Shown here: one piece after another, positions 44,656 through 52,495 of the stretch
How the letters are laid out: each line of letters opens with the position of its first letter
Numbering within the stretch: position 1 is the first letter of the stretch
Origin: Dactylosporangium sp. AC04546
Lineage (GTDB): Bacteria; Actinomycetota; Actinomycetes; Mycobacteriales; Micromonosporaceae
Direction: 5' to 3'
DNA length: 64,000 nt
Assembly (NCBI RefSeq): GCF_022095675.1
Contig: NZ_JAHYSG010000031.1
Span: 1 to 64,000, forward strand
Position numbers and translations under genes: made by a program
Notes under the pieces: model-generated
Told to the model about the DNA's origin: nothing
Database searches by the model: none
Seen by the model: the letters and a program-made list of their open reading frames with translations, nothing else

Positions 44656-46425
44656 TCAGAACGGGATGTCGTCGTCGGAGATGCCGCCGGCGCCGACCCG
44701 GGCCACGACGGCGAACGGGTCGCCGCCCTGCACCAGCGAGCGCAGTGTCGAGGCCGGGGGAGCGCCCGCCTCGCCGGGCCGGGTGGCCCAGGACGGGAAC
44801 GGGAACTCGATGCACAGCGGCACCGGGATCTCCGGCTGCGAGACGAACATGGTGCCGGGCTTGGCCAGCAGGGCCCGCTGCCGCTGGGCGGGCGGGAGGA
44901 AGCCGTACTCCGGGCGCGAGGCCTCGGCCGGGTCGAGCCGCCCGACCACGCGGATCGCCGAGTTGGCCACGATCCGCCGCTCGACCTCGCTGGCGGTCTG
45001 CTGGGCGCCGACGAGCACGACGCCGAGGGACCGCCCGCGCTCGGCGATGTCGAGCAGCACCTCCTTGATCGGGCTGGTGCCCTCGCGCGGCGCGTACTTG
45101 TTCAGCTCGTCGAGCACCACGAACAGCAGCGGCTTGGCGGTGCCGGCCTTCTCCTTGCGCTCGAACTCGGTGCGCAGCGTCACGCCGACCACGAACCGCT
45201 GCGCGCGGTCGGGCAGGTTGTGCAGGTCGACCACGGTCACCTGGGCGCTCTCGGCGGTGTTGATCTGGTGCGGCTTGCGGGTCGCGAGGTCGCCGCGGAT
45301 CAGCCGGGACAGGTCCTTCTTGCTGCCGATGAGCCGGCGCGCGAACGCGTTGACGGTGCCGAGGCCGATGGAGCTGCCCGCCCACTGGCCGCGCGTGGAG
45401 TCGTCGTTGAGCTGTTCGACGACGAAGTCGACCAGGTCCGCGTACGAGTTGATGCGGGTGCCGTCGATCGCGACGCCGCCCTCGGCCGGCTGGGCGATGC
45501 GGGCGAGGTGCGCGGTGACCGAGTGGACGACCATCGTGTACTGCTGGCGCTCGTCGTCGGCGTCGGCGAACACGTACGGCAGCAGCCGGTCGGCGCAGAA
45601 CTCCTGGAGCGTCCAGTAGAAGGCGTCGACGCCCGAGAGCCGGCTGCTGACGTCGGGTGTACCGCTGGCGTCGCCCGCCCGCGGCGGCGCGTACACGCGC
45701 ACGTCCGGGAACGGCCCCGCGACCAGGCCGAGCCGCGCGTAGGCGGCCTCGGTCGACTGGTCCAGCCGCGCGTTGGGGTGGTCGAGGAACAGCAGGTCCT
45801 CACCCTTGACGTTGAAGATGAGCGCCCTGGTGTTGGCGGTCTCGCCGGCGCCGCCCAGCACGCCCGAGCGGAACACGGAGTACAGCAGGAAGGTCGCGAA
45901 GCTCGTCTTCGTGGCGACGCCGGAGATCCCCGAGATCGAGACGTGGGCGCCGCGCGTGCCGTCGAGGAAGTCGGCGTTGAGGAACATGGGCATGCCGTCG
46001 CGGCCGAAGCCCATCGGGATCGTGCGGTCCATGCGGTCGAAGTACAGGGCGCCGGCGCGCGCGTCACCGCGGGCCCGATGCACGAGCGCGCCCGGCGTCG
46101 GCGGCACGTAGACCTCCGGATCGACCCGCGTCGTGGTGATCTCGGCCGCCTCCTGGATGGTCGCGGGCAGCGTGCCGTCGGCGACGAGGAAGACGTCGGA
46201 GTCGAACACCACGCCCTCGTGCCGCGCGCGGACGGCGGTGACCACACCCGCGATCTTGACGGGGTCGTGCTCGGGGAGGTCACGCTCGGTGACGACGACG
46301 TCGTCGAGTTGCAGGTATGCCCCGTCCTCGACGGCCACCCAGAACGTCAGCGGGGTGGCGTCGGCGGTACCGAGGACACGCCCGACGATCGGACCGTCAC
46401 CCTCGGCTGCCGTCTCGTCCTCCAT
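44656..46425 (-). CDS. herA: HerA-like hexameric DNA translocase ATPase
   Basis: A 589-residue ATPase. A small beta-rich HAS-barrel-type N-terminal domain (GPIVGRVLGTADATPLTFWVAVEDGAYLQLDDVVVT, GVVTAV) precedes the HerA/FtsK core (DUF87). The P-loop reads SGISGVATKTSFATFLL, a degenerate Walker A without the usual Gly before Lys; Walker B is KPLLFVVLDELNKYAP; the arginine-finger region follows at RGRSLGVVLVGAQQTASEVERRIVANSAIRVVGRLD. It would pump DNA through a ring for the NurA nuclease. It is the first gene of the chain. ATG 46425 is used; ATG 46443 is an alternative. Confidence 0.85.
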   Translation of the reverse strand: MEDETAAEGDGPIVGRVLGTADATPLTFWVAVEDGAYLQLDDVVVTERDLPEHDPVKIAGVVTAVRARHEGVVFDSDVFLVADGTLPATIQEAAEITTTRVDPEVYVPPTPGALVHRARGDARAGALYFDRMDRTIPMGFGRDGMPMFLNADFLDGTRGAHVSISGISGVATKTSFATFLLYSVFRSGVLGGAGETANTRALIFNVKGEDLLFLDHPNARLDQSTEAAYARLGLVAGPFPDVRVYAPPRAGDASGTPDVSSRLSGVDAFYWTLQEFCADRLLPYVFADADDERQQYTMVVHSVTAHLARIAQPAEGGVAIDGTRINSYADLVDFVVEQLNDDSTRGQWAGSSIGLGTVNAFARRLIGSKKDLSRLIRGDLATRKPHQINTAESAQVTVVDLHNLPDRAQRFVVGVTLRTEFERKEKAGTAKPLLFVVLDELNKYAPREGTSPIKEVLLDIAERGRSLGVVLVGAQQTASEVERRIVANSAIRVVGRLDPAEASRPEYGFLPPAQRQRALLAKPGTMFVSQPEIPVPLCIEFPFPSWATRPGEAGAPPASTLRSLVQGGDPFAVVARVGAGGISDDDIPF

Positions 46426-46553
46426 GGTCGACCCCCAGTACATGTGTTCGCCTGTGCATCGTGCCTCAAGACCGCCAGCCGGTCGAAGCCACCACGCCAT
46501 CGGGGTGAGTATTCAGGTTCGGAAATACGGACAGAAGCGGACGCAACACGCCG

Positions 46554-46609
46554 CTGTCCACAGGGCTGTGGCATGTTGTCCACAGGCTTGTGGATACCGC
46601 TGTGGATGG
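46554..46609. promoter_or_regulatory. Cluster of four DnaA-box-like sites
   Basis: CTGTCCACAG (46554-46563), TTGTCCACAG (46576-46585, a perfect high-GC DnaA box TTGTCCACA), TTGTGGATA (46588-46596, reverse orientation) and CTGTGGATGG (46600-46609, reverse) lie within 56 bp. They fall between the RibD-like stop and the HerA-like start, about 130 bp upstream of the repair operon. No origin genes (dnaA, dnaN) are near. A DnaA-responsive promoter or titration site is possible. Confidence 0.5.
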
Positions 46610-46613
46610 CGGG

Positions 46614-47309
46614 CTATCTGCAGTACCGCAGCATCAGCTGGCCCTCGGCGAGCAGTGCGTGACGGAGCGTAAGCTCCTGAGGCGCCGGGACCGGGGGCCC
46701 GGCGGTGATCCGGCCGGCGCCCGGACCGGCGAGCAGCGGCGAGACGGTGAGGCACAGCTCGTCGACGAGCCCGGCTGCGGTGAGTGACCCGAACAGGTGC
46801 GGGCCGCCCTCGCTGAGGATGCTGCGCAGGCCGCGCGCGTGGAGCGTCGCGACGGTCGCCGGAAGGTCGTCGGCCGTGTCGATGACGTCGGCCACGTCGC
46901 TCAGGTGGGCGGCCTGCCCGCGGGTGATCACGATCGGGCGGACCGGGGCGTCGGCGAGGGCCGGGTGGGCCGGGTCGAGGTCGGCGCGGCCGGAGACGAC
47001 GGCGAGCACCGGGTACTCGCTCAGGCCGTGGTCGAGGCGCCACTTCCTGCGCTCGGGGTCGAGGCGCAGGGCGCGGTAGCCCTCGTCGCGCAGGGTGCCG
47101 GCGCCGACGAGGAGGGCGTCGCACAGCATGCGCAGGGTGCCGAAGACGCGCTTGTCGGCCGCTCCGGACAGCCCCGCCGACTTACCGTCGACGGTGCCGG
47201 CGCCGTCGAGGCTCGTCACGAAGTTCATCCGCAGCCACGGTGTGCGCGGCTCGGCGTAGAGCTGGACGAGGTCGGGCTGTTCCTGCTGTGTCGGCCAGAG
47301 TTGCTGCAC
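46614..47309 (-). CDS. RibD C-terminal-domain (dihydrofolate-reductase-fold) protein
   Basis: A 231-residue pyrimidine reductase-like protein. LRMNFVTSLDGAGTVDGKSAGLSGAADKRVFGTLRMLCDALLVGAGTLRDEGYRAL is the NADPH/substrate site of the RibD C-terminal family, and SILSEGGPHLFGSLTAAGLVDELCLTVSPLLAG completes it. The deaminase half of RibD is absent. Stand-alone members reduce 5-amino-6-ribosylaminouracil phosphates or unrelated pteridine-like compounds; which applies here is not clear, as other riboflavin genes are absent. Start GTG 47309. Confidence 0.88.
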   Translation of the reverse strand: MQQLWPTQQEQPDLVQLYAEPRTPWLRMNFVTSLDGAGTVDGKSAGLSGAADKRVFGTLRMLCDALLVGAGTLRDEGYRALRLDPERRKWRLDHGLSEYPVLAVVSGRADLDPAHPALADAPVRPIVITRGQAAHLSDVADVIDTADDLPATVATLHARGLRSILSEGGPHLFGSLTAAGLVDELCLTVSPLLAGPGAGRITAGPPVPAPQELTLRHALLAEGQLMLRYCR

Positions 47310-47314
47310 CCGGC

Positions 47315-47370
47315 GACTTTACTCGCCTGGCTCTATTCGCCCGGCTTTATTCGCCGGGCTTTATTCGCCG
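47315..47370. repeat. 14-bp tandem repeat, four copies
   Basis: GACTTTACTCGCCT, GGCTCTATTCGCCC, GGCTTTATTCGCCG and GGCTTTATTCGCCG follow one another from 47315 to 47370. The last two are identical and the first two diverged. The array begins 5 nt upstream of the RibD-like start codon in the divergent promoter region, so copy number could affect expression. The unit length equals that of the array at 36203 but the sequence is unrelated. Confidence 0.85.
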
Positions 47371-47529
47371 GGTGGTCCGGTCACCGGCGGCGTCGGCTGG
47401 GGTTCGCGGTGCTGGCAGTCGCAGTGGTTGCCGCCCGGGCACTCCTCGTGCCGTTTCTCCCGACAAGCTGGGCAGATCACGTCATTCAGGGTGCGCCGGA
47501 GGTTCCCGGCGGTCAAGAATGACTGCACC

Positions 47530-48075
47530 ATGGCCCGCTCGATCTACCAACTCCGGATCGCCCTCGACGGCGTGACCCCGCCGGTCTGGCGCCGGGTCCT
47601 CGTGCCCGGCGCCTTCACCCTCGACCGGGTGCATCGGGTGGTGCAGTTCGCGATGGGCTGGGGTGATCGACACCTGCACGTGTTCGACGTGGAGGGGGTC
47701 CAGTACGGCGTACCCGACCCCGACGGCCTCCTGGACGTGCGCGACGAGCTCGACGTGCGCCTGGACGCGGCGGCGCAGAAGGGTTCGCGGTTGCGCTACA
47801 CGTACGACTTCGGCGACTGGTGGGAGCACGACCTCGTGGTCGAGGACGTGATGCCGGCCGACCTCGACATCCGCTACCCCGTGTGCGTGGGCGGCGAGCA
47901 GGCCTGCCCGCCGGACGACGTGGGCGGCCCGGAGGGCTACCGCGACTTCCTCCGCGCATGCGCCGACCCGACGCACCCGGAACACGCCGCGATGCGCGAG
48001 TGGCTCCCGGGCGACTTCGACCCGACGGCGTTCGACGCGGCTCGTGCAACAGCCCTGCTCCGCCGCATGACCTGA
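47530..48075 (+). CDS. Plasmid pRiA4b ORF-3 family protein
   Basis: A 181-residue protein of the pRiA4b_ORF3 family: YQLRIALDGVTPPVWRRVLVPGAFTLDRVHRVVQFAMGWGDRHLHVFDVEG, then RLRYTYDFGDWWEHDLVVEDV and CVGGEQACPPDDVGGPEGYRDFL. All three family landmarks (PPVWRR, W-x-HLH-x-F, YDFGDxWEH) are kept. The biochemical role is unknown; members occur on plasmids, in mobile regions and in chromosomes. It lies immediately upstream of a 36-bp palindromic repeat array. ATG 47530 is the start. Confidence 0.92.
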   Translation: MARSIYQLRIALDGVTPPVWRRVLVPGAFTLDRVHRVVQFAMGWGDRHLHVFDVEGVQYGVPDPDGLLDVRDELDVRLDAAAQKGSRLRYTYDFGDWWEHDLVVEDVMPADLDIRYPVCVGGEQACPPDDVGGPEGYRDFLRACADPTHPEHAAMREWLPGDFDPTAFDAARATALLRRMT

Positions 48076-48092
48076 CCACCCGCACAGCCACT

Positions 48093-48324
48093 CGGTCGGT
48101 CGCCCGACCGGAGGAAAGCGCTTGGTCTCGGTCGGTCGACCGACCTGAGGCGGGCGCTTCCGTTCGGTCGGTCGACCGACCCTGGGAGGCGTTTGCGTTC
48201 GGTCGGTCGACCAACTTGAGGGATGTGCTTCGTTTCGGTCGGTCGACCGACTTGAGGGAGGCGTTTGCGTTCGGTCGGTCGACCGACCTGGGGGAAGCGC
48301 TTCCGTTCGGTCGGTCGACCGACC
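48093..48324. repeat. Seven-unit 36-bp array with a 16-bp palindromic core
   Basis: Units start at 48093, 48129, 48165, 48200, 48236, 48272 and 48308 (steps 36, 36, 35, 36, 36, 36; the last unit is partial). Each opens with CGGTCGGTCGACCGAC; in units 2, 3, 6 and 7 it extends to the perfect palindrome GGTCGGTCGACCGACC. The remaining 20 bp are similar but not identical between units (mostly TGRGGGARGCGYTTSCGTT-like), and unit 6 carries a second palindrome GGAAGCGCTTCC. The 35-bp step breaks any reading frame. The array could fold into serial hairpins or bind a protein cooperatively. Confidence 0.95.
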
Positions 48325-48378
48325 GAACGGTGTGCGCTCGGGCCGGGCGCGAGTTCCGTCCACGAGCCGATCCGCCAG

Positions 48379-48438
48379 CCCATGATCGTGGGAAACATCT
48401 GGTCGCCCTGGCAGCCAGATCCTTCCCATGATCATGGG
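48379..48438. repeat. Long imperfect inverted repeat
   Basis: The arms 48379-48402 (beginning CCCATGATCGTGGGAA and ending ATCTGG) and 48415-48438 (beginning CCAGATC and ending CCCATGATCATGGG) pair at about 21 of 24 positions around a 12-nt loop. No U-tract follows. It lies 54 bp after the 36-bp array. It could be a terminator for the pRiA4b ORF-3-like gene or part of the same repeat region. Confidence 0.8.
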
Positions 48439-48983
48439 GTGAAGGCCGTGATCCCGACCCGCCGGCCAGCCGCGGCCAAAGCGCGGCCCGCCGTGAGCGG
48501 CAGGAAGTGGGCTGCGAACGCCGCCCGGGGGGAGCGGTGGTCGTGAATCTTTCACGAGGGTACGAGGCTGGTTGCCTGGTGGTGCTCAGGATTCAGCGCC
48601 CGTTGACAGTGGGCGTGTTTCGCGACGCGTCGCCGGATTAACGTGGCGGTCGCCCCGGGGCTCCCGGGGGCTGGTCGAGGTTGCCGGGTGGCAGGTTGCC
48701 CGGTCGGCGTCGGTCGATGCACCCTGACCCCGCCGGCAGGTGATCCCCGGCGGCGCGGGTCGGTCGGAACGACGAGGTCGGTCGATGTGCACAGCGGCCG
48801 CCAAGAACGATGCTCATCGATGTGAAGACGCCAAGATGTAACGAGATCGGTCGATTTTCATAAAGCGGCCAACGTCGATATTAAGCCAGCAGACGCCCTG
48901 TAGGCCTAGGGCCATGACGACGACGGCGACATATCGCGGTAAAGCGGTACAAGCTCGGGCAACGAAATCTCGCGGTAACGAAA
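48439..48983. other. Gene-free stretch with scattered GTCGGTCGA motifs
   Basis: No frame with convincing codon use was found. GTCGGTCGA occurs at 48709-48717 and 48777-48785 and ATCGGTCGA at 48846-48854, each followed by T, echoing the core of the 36-bp array. From about 48800 the sequence is clearly less GC-rich than its surroundings, as expected for an upstream promoter region of the sugar operon. A CATCGATG palindrome lies near 48814. Confidence 0.5.
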
Positions 48984-49051
48984 TGGGAACGCTCCCATTG
49001 CCCCATTGACACGTCGGCGTTCGCAAGCCAGTCTCATGGGAGCGCTCCCGC
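48983..49051 (+). promoter_or_regulatory. Sugar-operon promoter flanked by two CebR-like LacI boxes
   Basis: Box 1 TGGGAACGCTCCCA (48984-48997) differs at one position from the CebR consensus TGGGAGCGCTCCCA; box 2 TGGGAGCGCTCCCG (49038-49051) also differs at one. Between them lie TTGACA (49006-49011) and CAGTCT (49030-49035), an 18-nt spaced -35/-10 pair. The boxes are 54 bp apart, about five helical turns, so a LacI dimer pair could loop or block polymerase. They fit regulation of the downstream genes by one or both LacI proteins of the cluster. Confidence 0.8.
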
Positions 49052-49197
49052 GGCTGTGGCCGGAACCACACCCCGCAGCCGTGGGGGGCATCAATTCGCA
49101 TGTCCGCCAGACCCCGACCGTGCCCGCACCCGGCCCGGTCGCCCAGCATCACACCCCCACACCCACACACCCATCACGACCTGAGAGAGGGGTCAGG

Positions 49198-50505
49198 ATG
49201 AGCGTCACCTCGCGCCGCATGCGTTCCATCGCCGCGGCCGCGCTCACCGTCGGGCTTGCCCTCGGTGCCGGCGCCTGCAGCGCCAAGGACGACGAGCCCA
49301 GTGCGGACAGCACCGGGCCGGTCACCATCTCGCTGTCCTACTTCGGCACGCCGGGCTTCACCCAGGCGGTCAAGGACTTCGAGGCCGCGAACCCGAACAT
49401 CAAGGTCGACGTGAAGAACGAAGGCCAGACCAAGGACTTCGTGCCGAAGCTGGCCCAGCAGATCTCCGCCGGCAGTGGCGCGAGTGACGTGGTCATGCTC
49501 GAAGAGGGCATGCTCCTGCAGTACCTGAAGGACAACAAGGGCTTCGCCAACCTGCTCGACCTGGGCGCCTCGTCGCTCGAGAGCGAGTACCTGTCCTTCA
49601 AGTGGAAGAACGCGTTCACCGCGGACGGCAAGAAGCTCGTCGGCCTCGGCACCGACGTCGGCCCGCTCGCCATGTGCTACCGCACCGACCTGTTCCAGAA
49701 GGCTGGCCTGCCCACCGCCCGCGACGAGGTCAGCAAGCTCTGGCCGACGTGGGAGGACTACATCAAGAAGGGCGAGGAGTTCAAGGCCAAGAACACCGGT
49801 GCCGCGTGGATCGACTCCGCCACGAGCATCATGCAGCCCTACATCATGCAGAACAGCGACACCTGGTTCTACGACAAGAGCGACAAGTACATCGGCGACA
49901 CCAACCCGGCCGTCAAGAAGGCGTACGACCTGGGCATGGACATGGCCTCCAAGGGCCTGACCTCCAAGCTCGCCCGCTGGCAGGCCGACTGGGACGCCGC
50001 CTTCAAGAACGCCGCGTTCGCGACCGTGCCGTGCCCGCCGTGGTACACCGGCGTGATCAAGGAGCGCGCCGGCGACGCCGGCAAGAACAAGTGGGACATC
50101 GCCACCATCCCCGGCAAGGGCGGTAACTGGGGCGGCTCCTACCTGGCGATCCCCGAGCAGAGCAAGAAGAAGGCTCAGGCGTTCGAGCTCATCAAGTACC
50201 TGACCGGCAAGCAGGGCGGCCTGGCCGCGTTCAAGGAGGCCGGCCCGCTGCCGTCTTCCGTCTCGGCCCTCGCCGACCCGTCGCTGACCGGTGCCACGAA
50301 CGACTACTTCAACAACGCCCCCGTCGGTCAGATCTACGCCGGTGCGGCCAAGGACCTCAAGCCGATCTACCTGGGCCCGAAGCACCAGGCCCTCTGGGAG
50401 AACGGTTTCGAGCCGGCCATGCAGGCTGCCGAGCAGGGCAAGTTGAGCGCGCAGGCGGGCTGGGACAAGGCCATCAAGGACAGCAAGGCGCTGGCCGAGG
50501 GCTGA
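49198..50505 (+). CDS. ABC transporter sugar-binding lipoprotein, CebE-like
   Basis: A 435-residue solute-binding protein. The lipobox LGAGAC puts the lipidated Cys at residue 27, after a basic N-region (MSVTSRRMRS). The mature protein has the family 1 sugar-binding pattern VTISLSYFGTPGFTQAVKDFEAANPNIKVDVKNEGQ, then ISAGSGASDVVMLEE and PPWYTGVIKERAG. The substrate is probably cellobiose or cello-oligosaccharides, judged from the downstream GH1 and GH94 genes and the CebR-type boxes. It is the first gene of the operon. A strong hairpin separates it from the permease genes. Confidence 0.88.
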   Translation: MSVTSRRMRSIAAAALTVGLALGAGACSAKDDEPSADSTGPVTISLSYFGTPGFTQAVKDFEAANPNIKVDVKNEGQTKDFVPKLAQQISAGSGASDVVMLEEGMLLQYLKDNKGFANLLDLGASSLESEYLSFKWKNAFTADGKKLVGLGTDVGPLAMCYRTDLFQKAGLPTARDEVSKLWPTWEDYIKKGEEFKAKNTGAAWIDSATSIMQPYIMQNSDTWFYDKSDKYIGDTNPAVKKAYDLGMDMASKGLTSKLARWQADWDAAFKNAAFATVPCPPWYTGVIKERAGDAGKNKWDIATIPGKGGNWGGSYLAIPEQSKKKAQAFELIKYLTGKQGGLAAFKEAGPLPSSVSALADPSLTGATNDYFNNAPVGQIYAGAAKDLKPIYLGPKHQALWENGFEPAMQAAEQGKLSAQAGWDKAIKDSKALAEG

Positions 50506-50525
50506 TCGGCCCCGCTTGAAGAGGG

Positions 50526-50570
50526 GGCGGAGGTGGCGTCCACGCAATCCCGGTGGGCGCCACCTCCGCC
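50526..50570 (+). terminator. Intra-operon hairpin between binding-protein and permease genes
   Basis: GGCGGAGGTGGCG (50526-50538) and CGCCACCTCCGCC (50558-50570) form a perfect 13-bp stem with a 19-nt loop. It lies 21 nt after the binding-protein stop and 28 nt before the permease start. Such structures often act as partial terminators or RNA stabilisers that keep binding-protein mRNA in excess over permease mRNA. Confidence 0.7.
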
Positions 50571-50597
50571 GCATGACCGGAGGAAGGACCGATCCCC

Positions 50598-51584
50598 ATG
50601 ACCACCAACGTCGGCGAGATCAGCGGGCCTCGCCACGGGCGTGCCGCACATCAGGCGCCCGACAAGCCGCCGCGGCGCTCCGGGCGCTTCGGGCGGTTTG
50701 ACCTCAAGTTCTCGCCGTACATCTTCGTCGCGCCGTTCTTCCTGCTGTTCGCGGTGTTCGGGGCCTACCCGCTGGTCTACACGGCCGTCCTGTCACTGCG
50801 GAAGAACACGCTGACGGGCGGCGACGCCGGCTTCGTCGGCTTCGAGAACTACACCAAGGTCCTCACCGACCAGCACTTCTGGGTCGTGCTGGGCAACACG
50901 TTCGGCCTGTTCATCGTCTCCACGGTCCCGCAGCTGATCTTCGCGCTCATGATCGCCAGCTGGCTGAACAAGAAGATGCGGGCTCGCACCGCGATCCGCA
51001 TGGGCGTGCTGATCCCCAACATCACGTCGGTCGCCGCGGTCGGCATCGTCTTCGGCCTGATCTTCGCCGACCGGTACGGCCTGGCGAACTGGGTGATCCA
51101 GAGCGTCGGCTTCGACCCGATCGAGTGGCGCAACCACCGCTGGTCGTCCTGGACCGCGATCGCGTTCATGGTCGACTGGCGCTGGACCGGCTACAACGCG
51201 CTCATCTACCTCGCCGCGATGCAGGCGATCCCGAAGGAGCTGTACGAGTCGGCCTCGCTCGACGGCGCCTCGGCCCTCCGCCGCTTCTGGCGGATCACGG
51301 TGCCGCTGATCCAGCCGACGATCCTCTTCACCGTGATCATCTCGACCATCGGCGGCATGCAGCTGTTCACCGAGCCGCTGCTGTTCAACTACGGGCGCAT
51401 CCAGGGTGGCTCGCTCAACGAGTTCCAGACCGTCGCGATGTACATCTACGAGACCACGTTCACGAACAACTTCAACGTGGGCCGAGGCGCGGCGATCTCC
51501 TGGCTGCTGTTCCTGATCATCCTGATCTTCGCGCTGGTCAACTTCGTGCTGGTGCGCAGGTCCGTGAAGGGGACGACCTCATGA
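50598..51584 (+). CDS. Sugar ABC transporter permease, CebF-like
   Basis: A 328-residue inner-membrane permease. After a 40-residue basic tail come six hydrophobic segments (YIFVAPFFLLFAVFGAYPLVYTAVL, FWVVLGNTFGLFIVSTVPQLIFALMIA, SVAAVGIVFGLIFAD and others). The ATPase-contact loop is ELYESASLDGASALRRFWRITVPLIQPT, the EAA motif of MalF-type permeases. ATG 50598 is used. It overlaps the next permease by ATGA. Confidence 0.92.
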   Translation: MTTNVGEISGPRHGRAAHQAPDKPPRRSGRFGRFDLKFSPYIFVAPFFLLFAVFGAYPLVYTAVLSLRKNTLTGGDAGFVGFENYTKVLTDQHFWVVLGNTFGLFIVSTVPQLIFALMIASWLNKKMRARTAIRMGVLIPNITSVAAVGIVFGLIFADRYGLANWVIQSVGFDPIEWRNHRWSSWTAIAFMVDWRWTGYNALIYLAAMQAIPKELYESASLDGASALRRFWRITVPLIQPTILFTVIISTIGGMQLFTEPLLFNYGRIQGGSLNEFQTVAMYIYETTFTNNFNVGRGAAISWLLFLIILIFALVNFVLVRRSVKGTTS

Positions 51585-52495
51585 GCACGCTGACCCGAGC
51601 CGCCGCGCCGAAGCCGGCCCCGGCGGCCCCGACGAAGCCCAAGGGCCGGGTCCGCAGCGCCTCGGCGGCGCTGTGGACGGCCAGCCCGCTCACCTACCTC
51701 GCGCTGATCATCACGATCGTGCTCTCGATCTTCCCGATCGTGTGGTCGTTCATCGTGGCGTCCCGCGACAACAGCGCGGTGACGGCCATCCCGCCGCCGC
51801 TCACGCCCGGGCCGAACTTCTTCTCCAACGCCCAGCGGGTGCTGGAGAACAGCGACGCCAACTTCATCTACGGTCTGATCAACTCGGCCGTGGTGTCGTC
51901 GGCCGTGACGATCTCGGTGGTGTTCTTCTCGACGCTGGCCGGCTTCGCGTTCGCCAAGCTCAAGTTCAAGGGCAAGAACGCGCTGCTGCTGATCATCATC
52001 ATGACGATGATGATCCCGACGCAGATCAACATCATCCCGCTGTACCTGCTGATGGTGAAGTTCGACTGGACCAACACCCTGCAGGCGGTCATCGTGCCGT
52101 TCCTCGTCCAAGGCTTCGGCGTGTTCATGATCCGGCAGTACGCCTCGTCCGCGATCAGCGACGAGCTGATCGAGGCGGCCCGCGTCGACGGTGCGTCGAC
52201 CTGGCGCACGTACTGGAGCGTCGTGCTCCCGGCGCTGCGCCCGGCGGCGGCCGTGCTCGGCCTGCTCACCTTCATGCAGACGTGGAACGACTTCCTCTGG
52301 CCCTACGTTGTGCTCAACGGTGACACCCCGACGGTGCAGGTTTCGCTGAACATTTTGGCGACCGGTTACTACAAGACCGACTACGTGCAAGTCTTTACCG
52401 GGACAGCCCTGGCGATTGTGCCGCTGCTCATCGTGTTCATCGTTTTCGGCCGTCAGATCATCGGCGGCATCATGGAAGGTTCGATCAAGGCGTGA
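51581..52495 (+). CDS. Sugar ABC transporter permease, CebG-like
   Basis: A 304-residue MalG-type permease that pairs with the preceding one. Six membrane segments are seen ([77 protein letters not shown] and others), with the EAA loop in [28 protein letters not shown]. The N-terminal 35 residues are Ala/Pro/Lys-rich and cytoplasmic. No ATPase gene occurs in the cluster, so a shared MsiK-type ATPase encoded elsewhere is expected. The stop overlaps the glycosidase start by GTGA. Confidence 0.92.
   Translation: MSTLTRAAAPKPAPAAPTKPKGRVRSASAALWTASPLTYLALIITIVLSIFPIVWSFIVASRDNSAVTAIPPPLTPGPNFFSNAQRVLENSDANFIYGLINSAVVSSAVTISVVFFSTLAGFAFAKLKFKGKNALLLIIIMTMMIPTQINIIPLYLLMVKFDWTNTLQAVIVPFLVQGFGVFMIRQYASSAISDELIEAARVDGASTWRTYWSVVLPALRPAAAVLGLLTFMQTWNDFLWPYVVLNGDTPTVQVSLNILATGYYKTDYVQVFTGTALAIVPLLIVFIVFGRQIIGGIMEGSIKA

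Noticed and set aside
46554..46609. Chromosomal origin of replication
   Set aside because: Only four DnaA-box-like sites, no AT-rich unwinding region and no dnaA, dnaN, gyr or recF genes nearby.
48093..48324. CRISPR array
   Set aside because: The 36-bp periodicity is CRISPR-like, but the would-be spacers resemble each other, the repeats are only 16-17 bp and fully palindromic, and no cas genes are present.
47820..48431. Proteins with a 12-residue SVDRP/GRSTD repeat across the 36-bp array
   Set aside because: Both strands stay open by chance, one unit is 35 bp and breaks the frame, and the reading would have to start inside the pRiA4b ORF-3-like gene.
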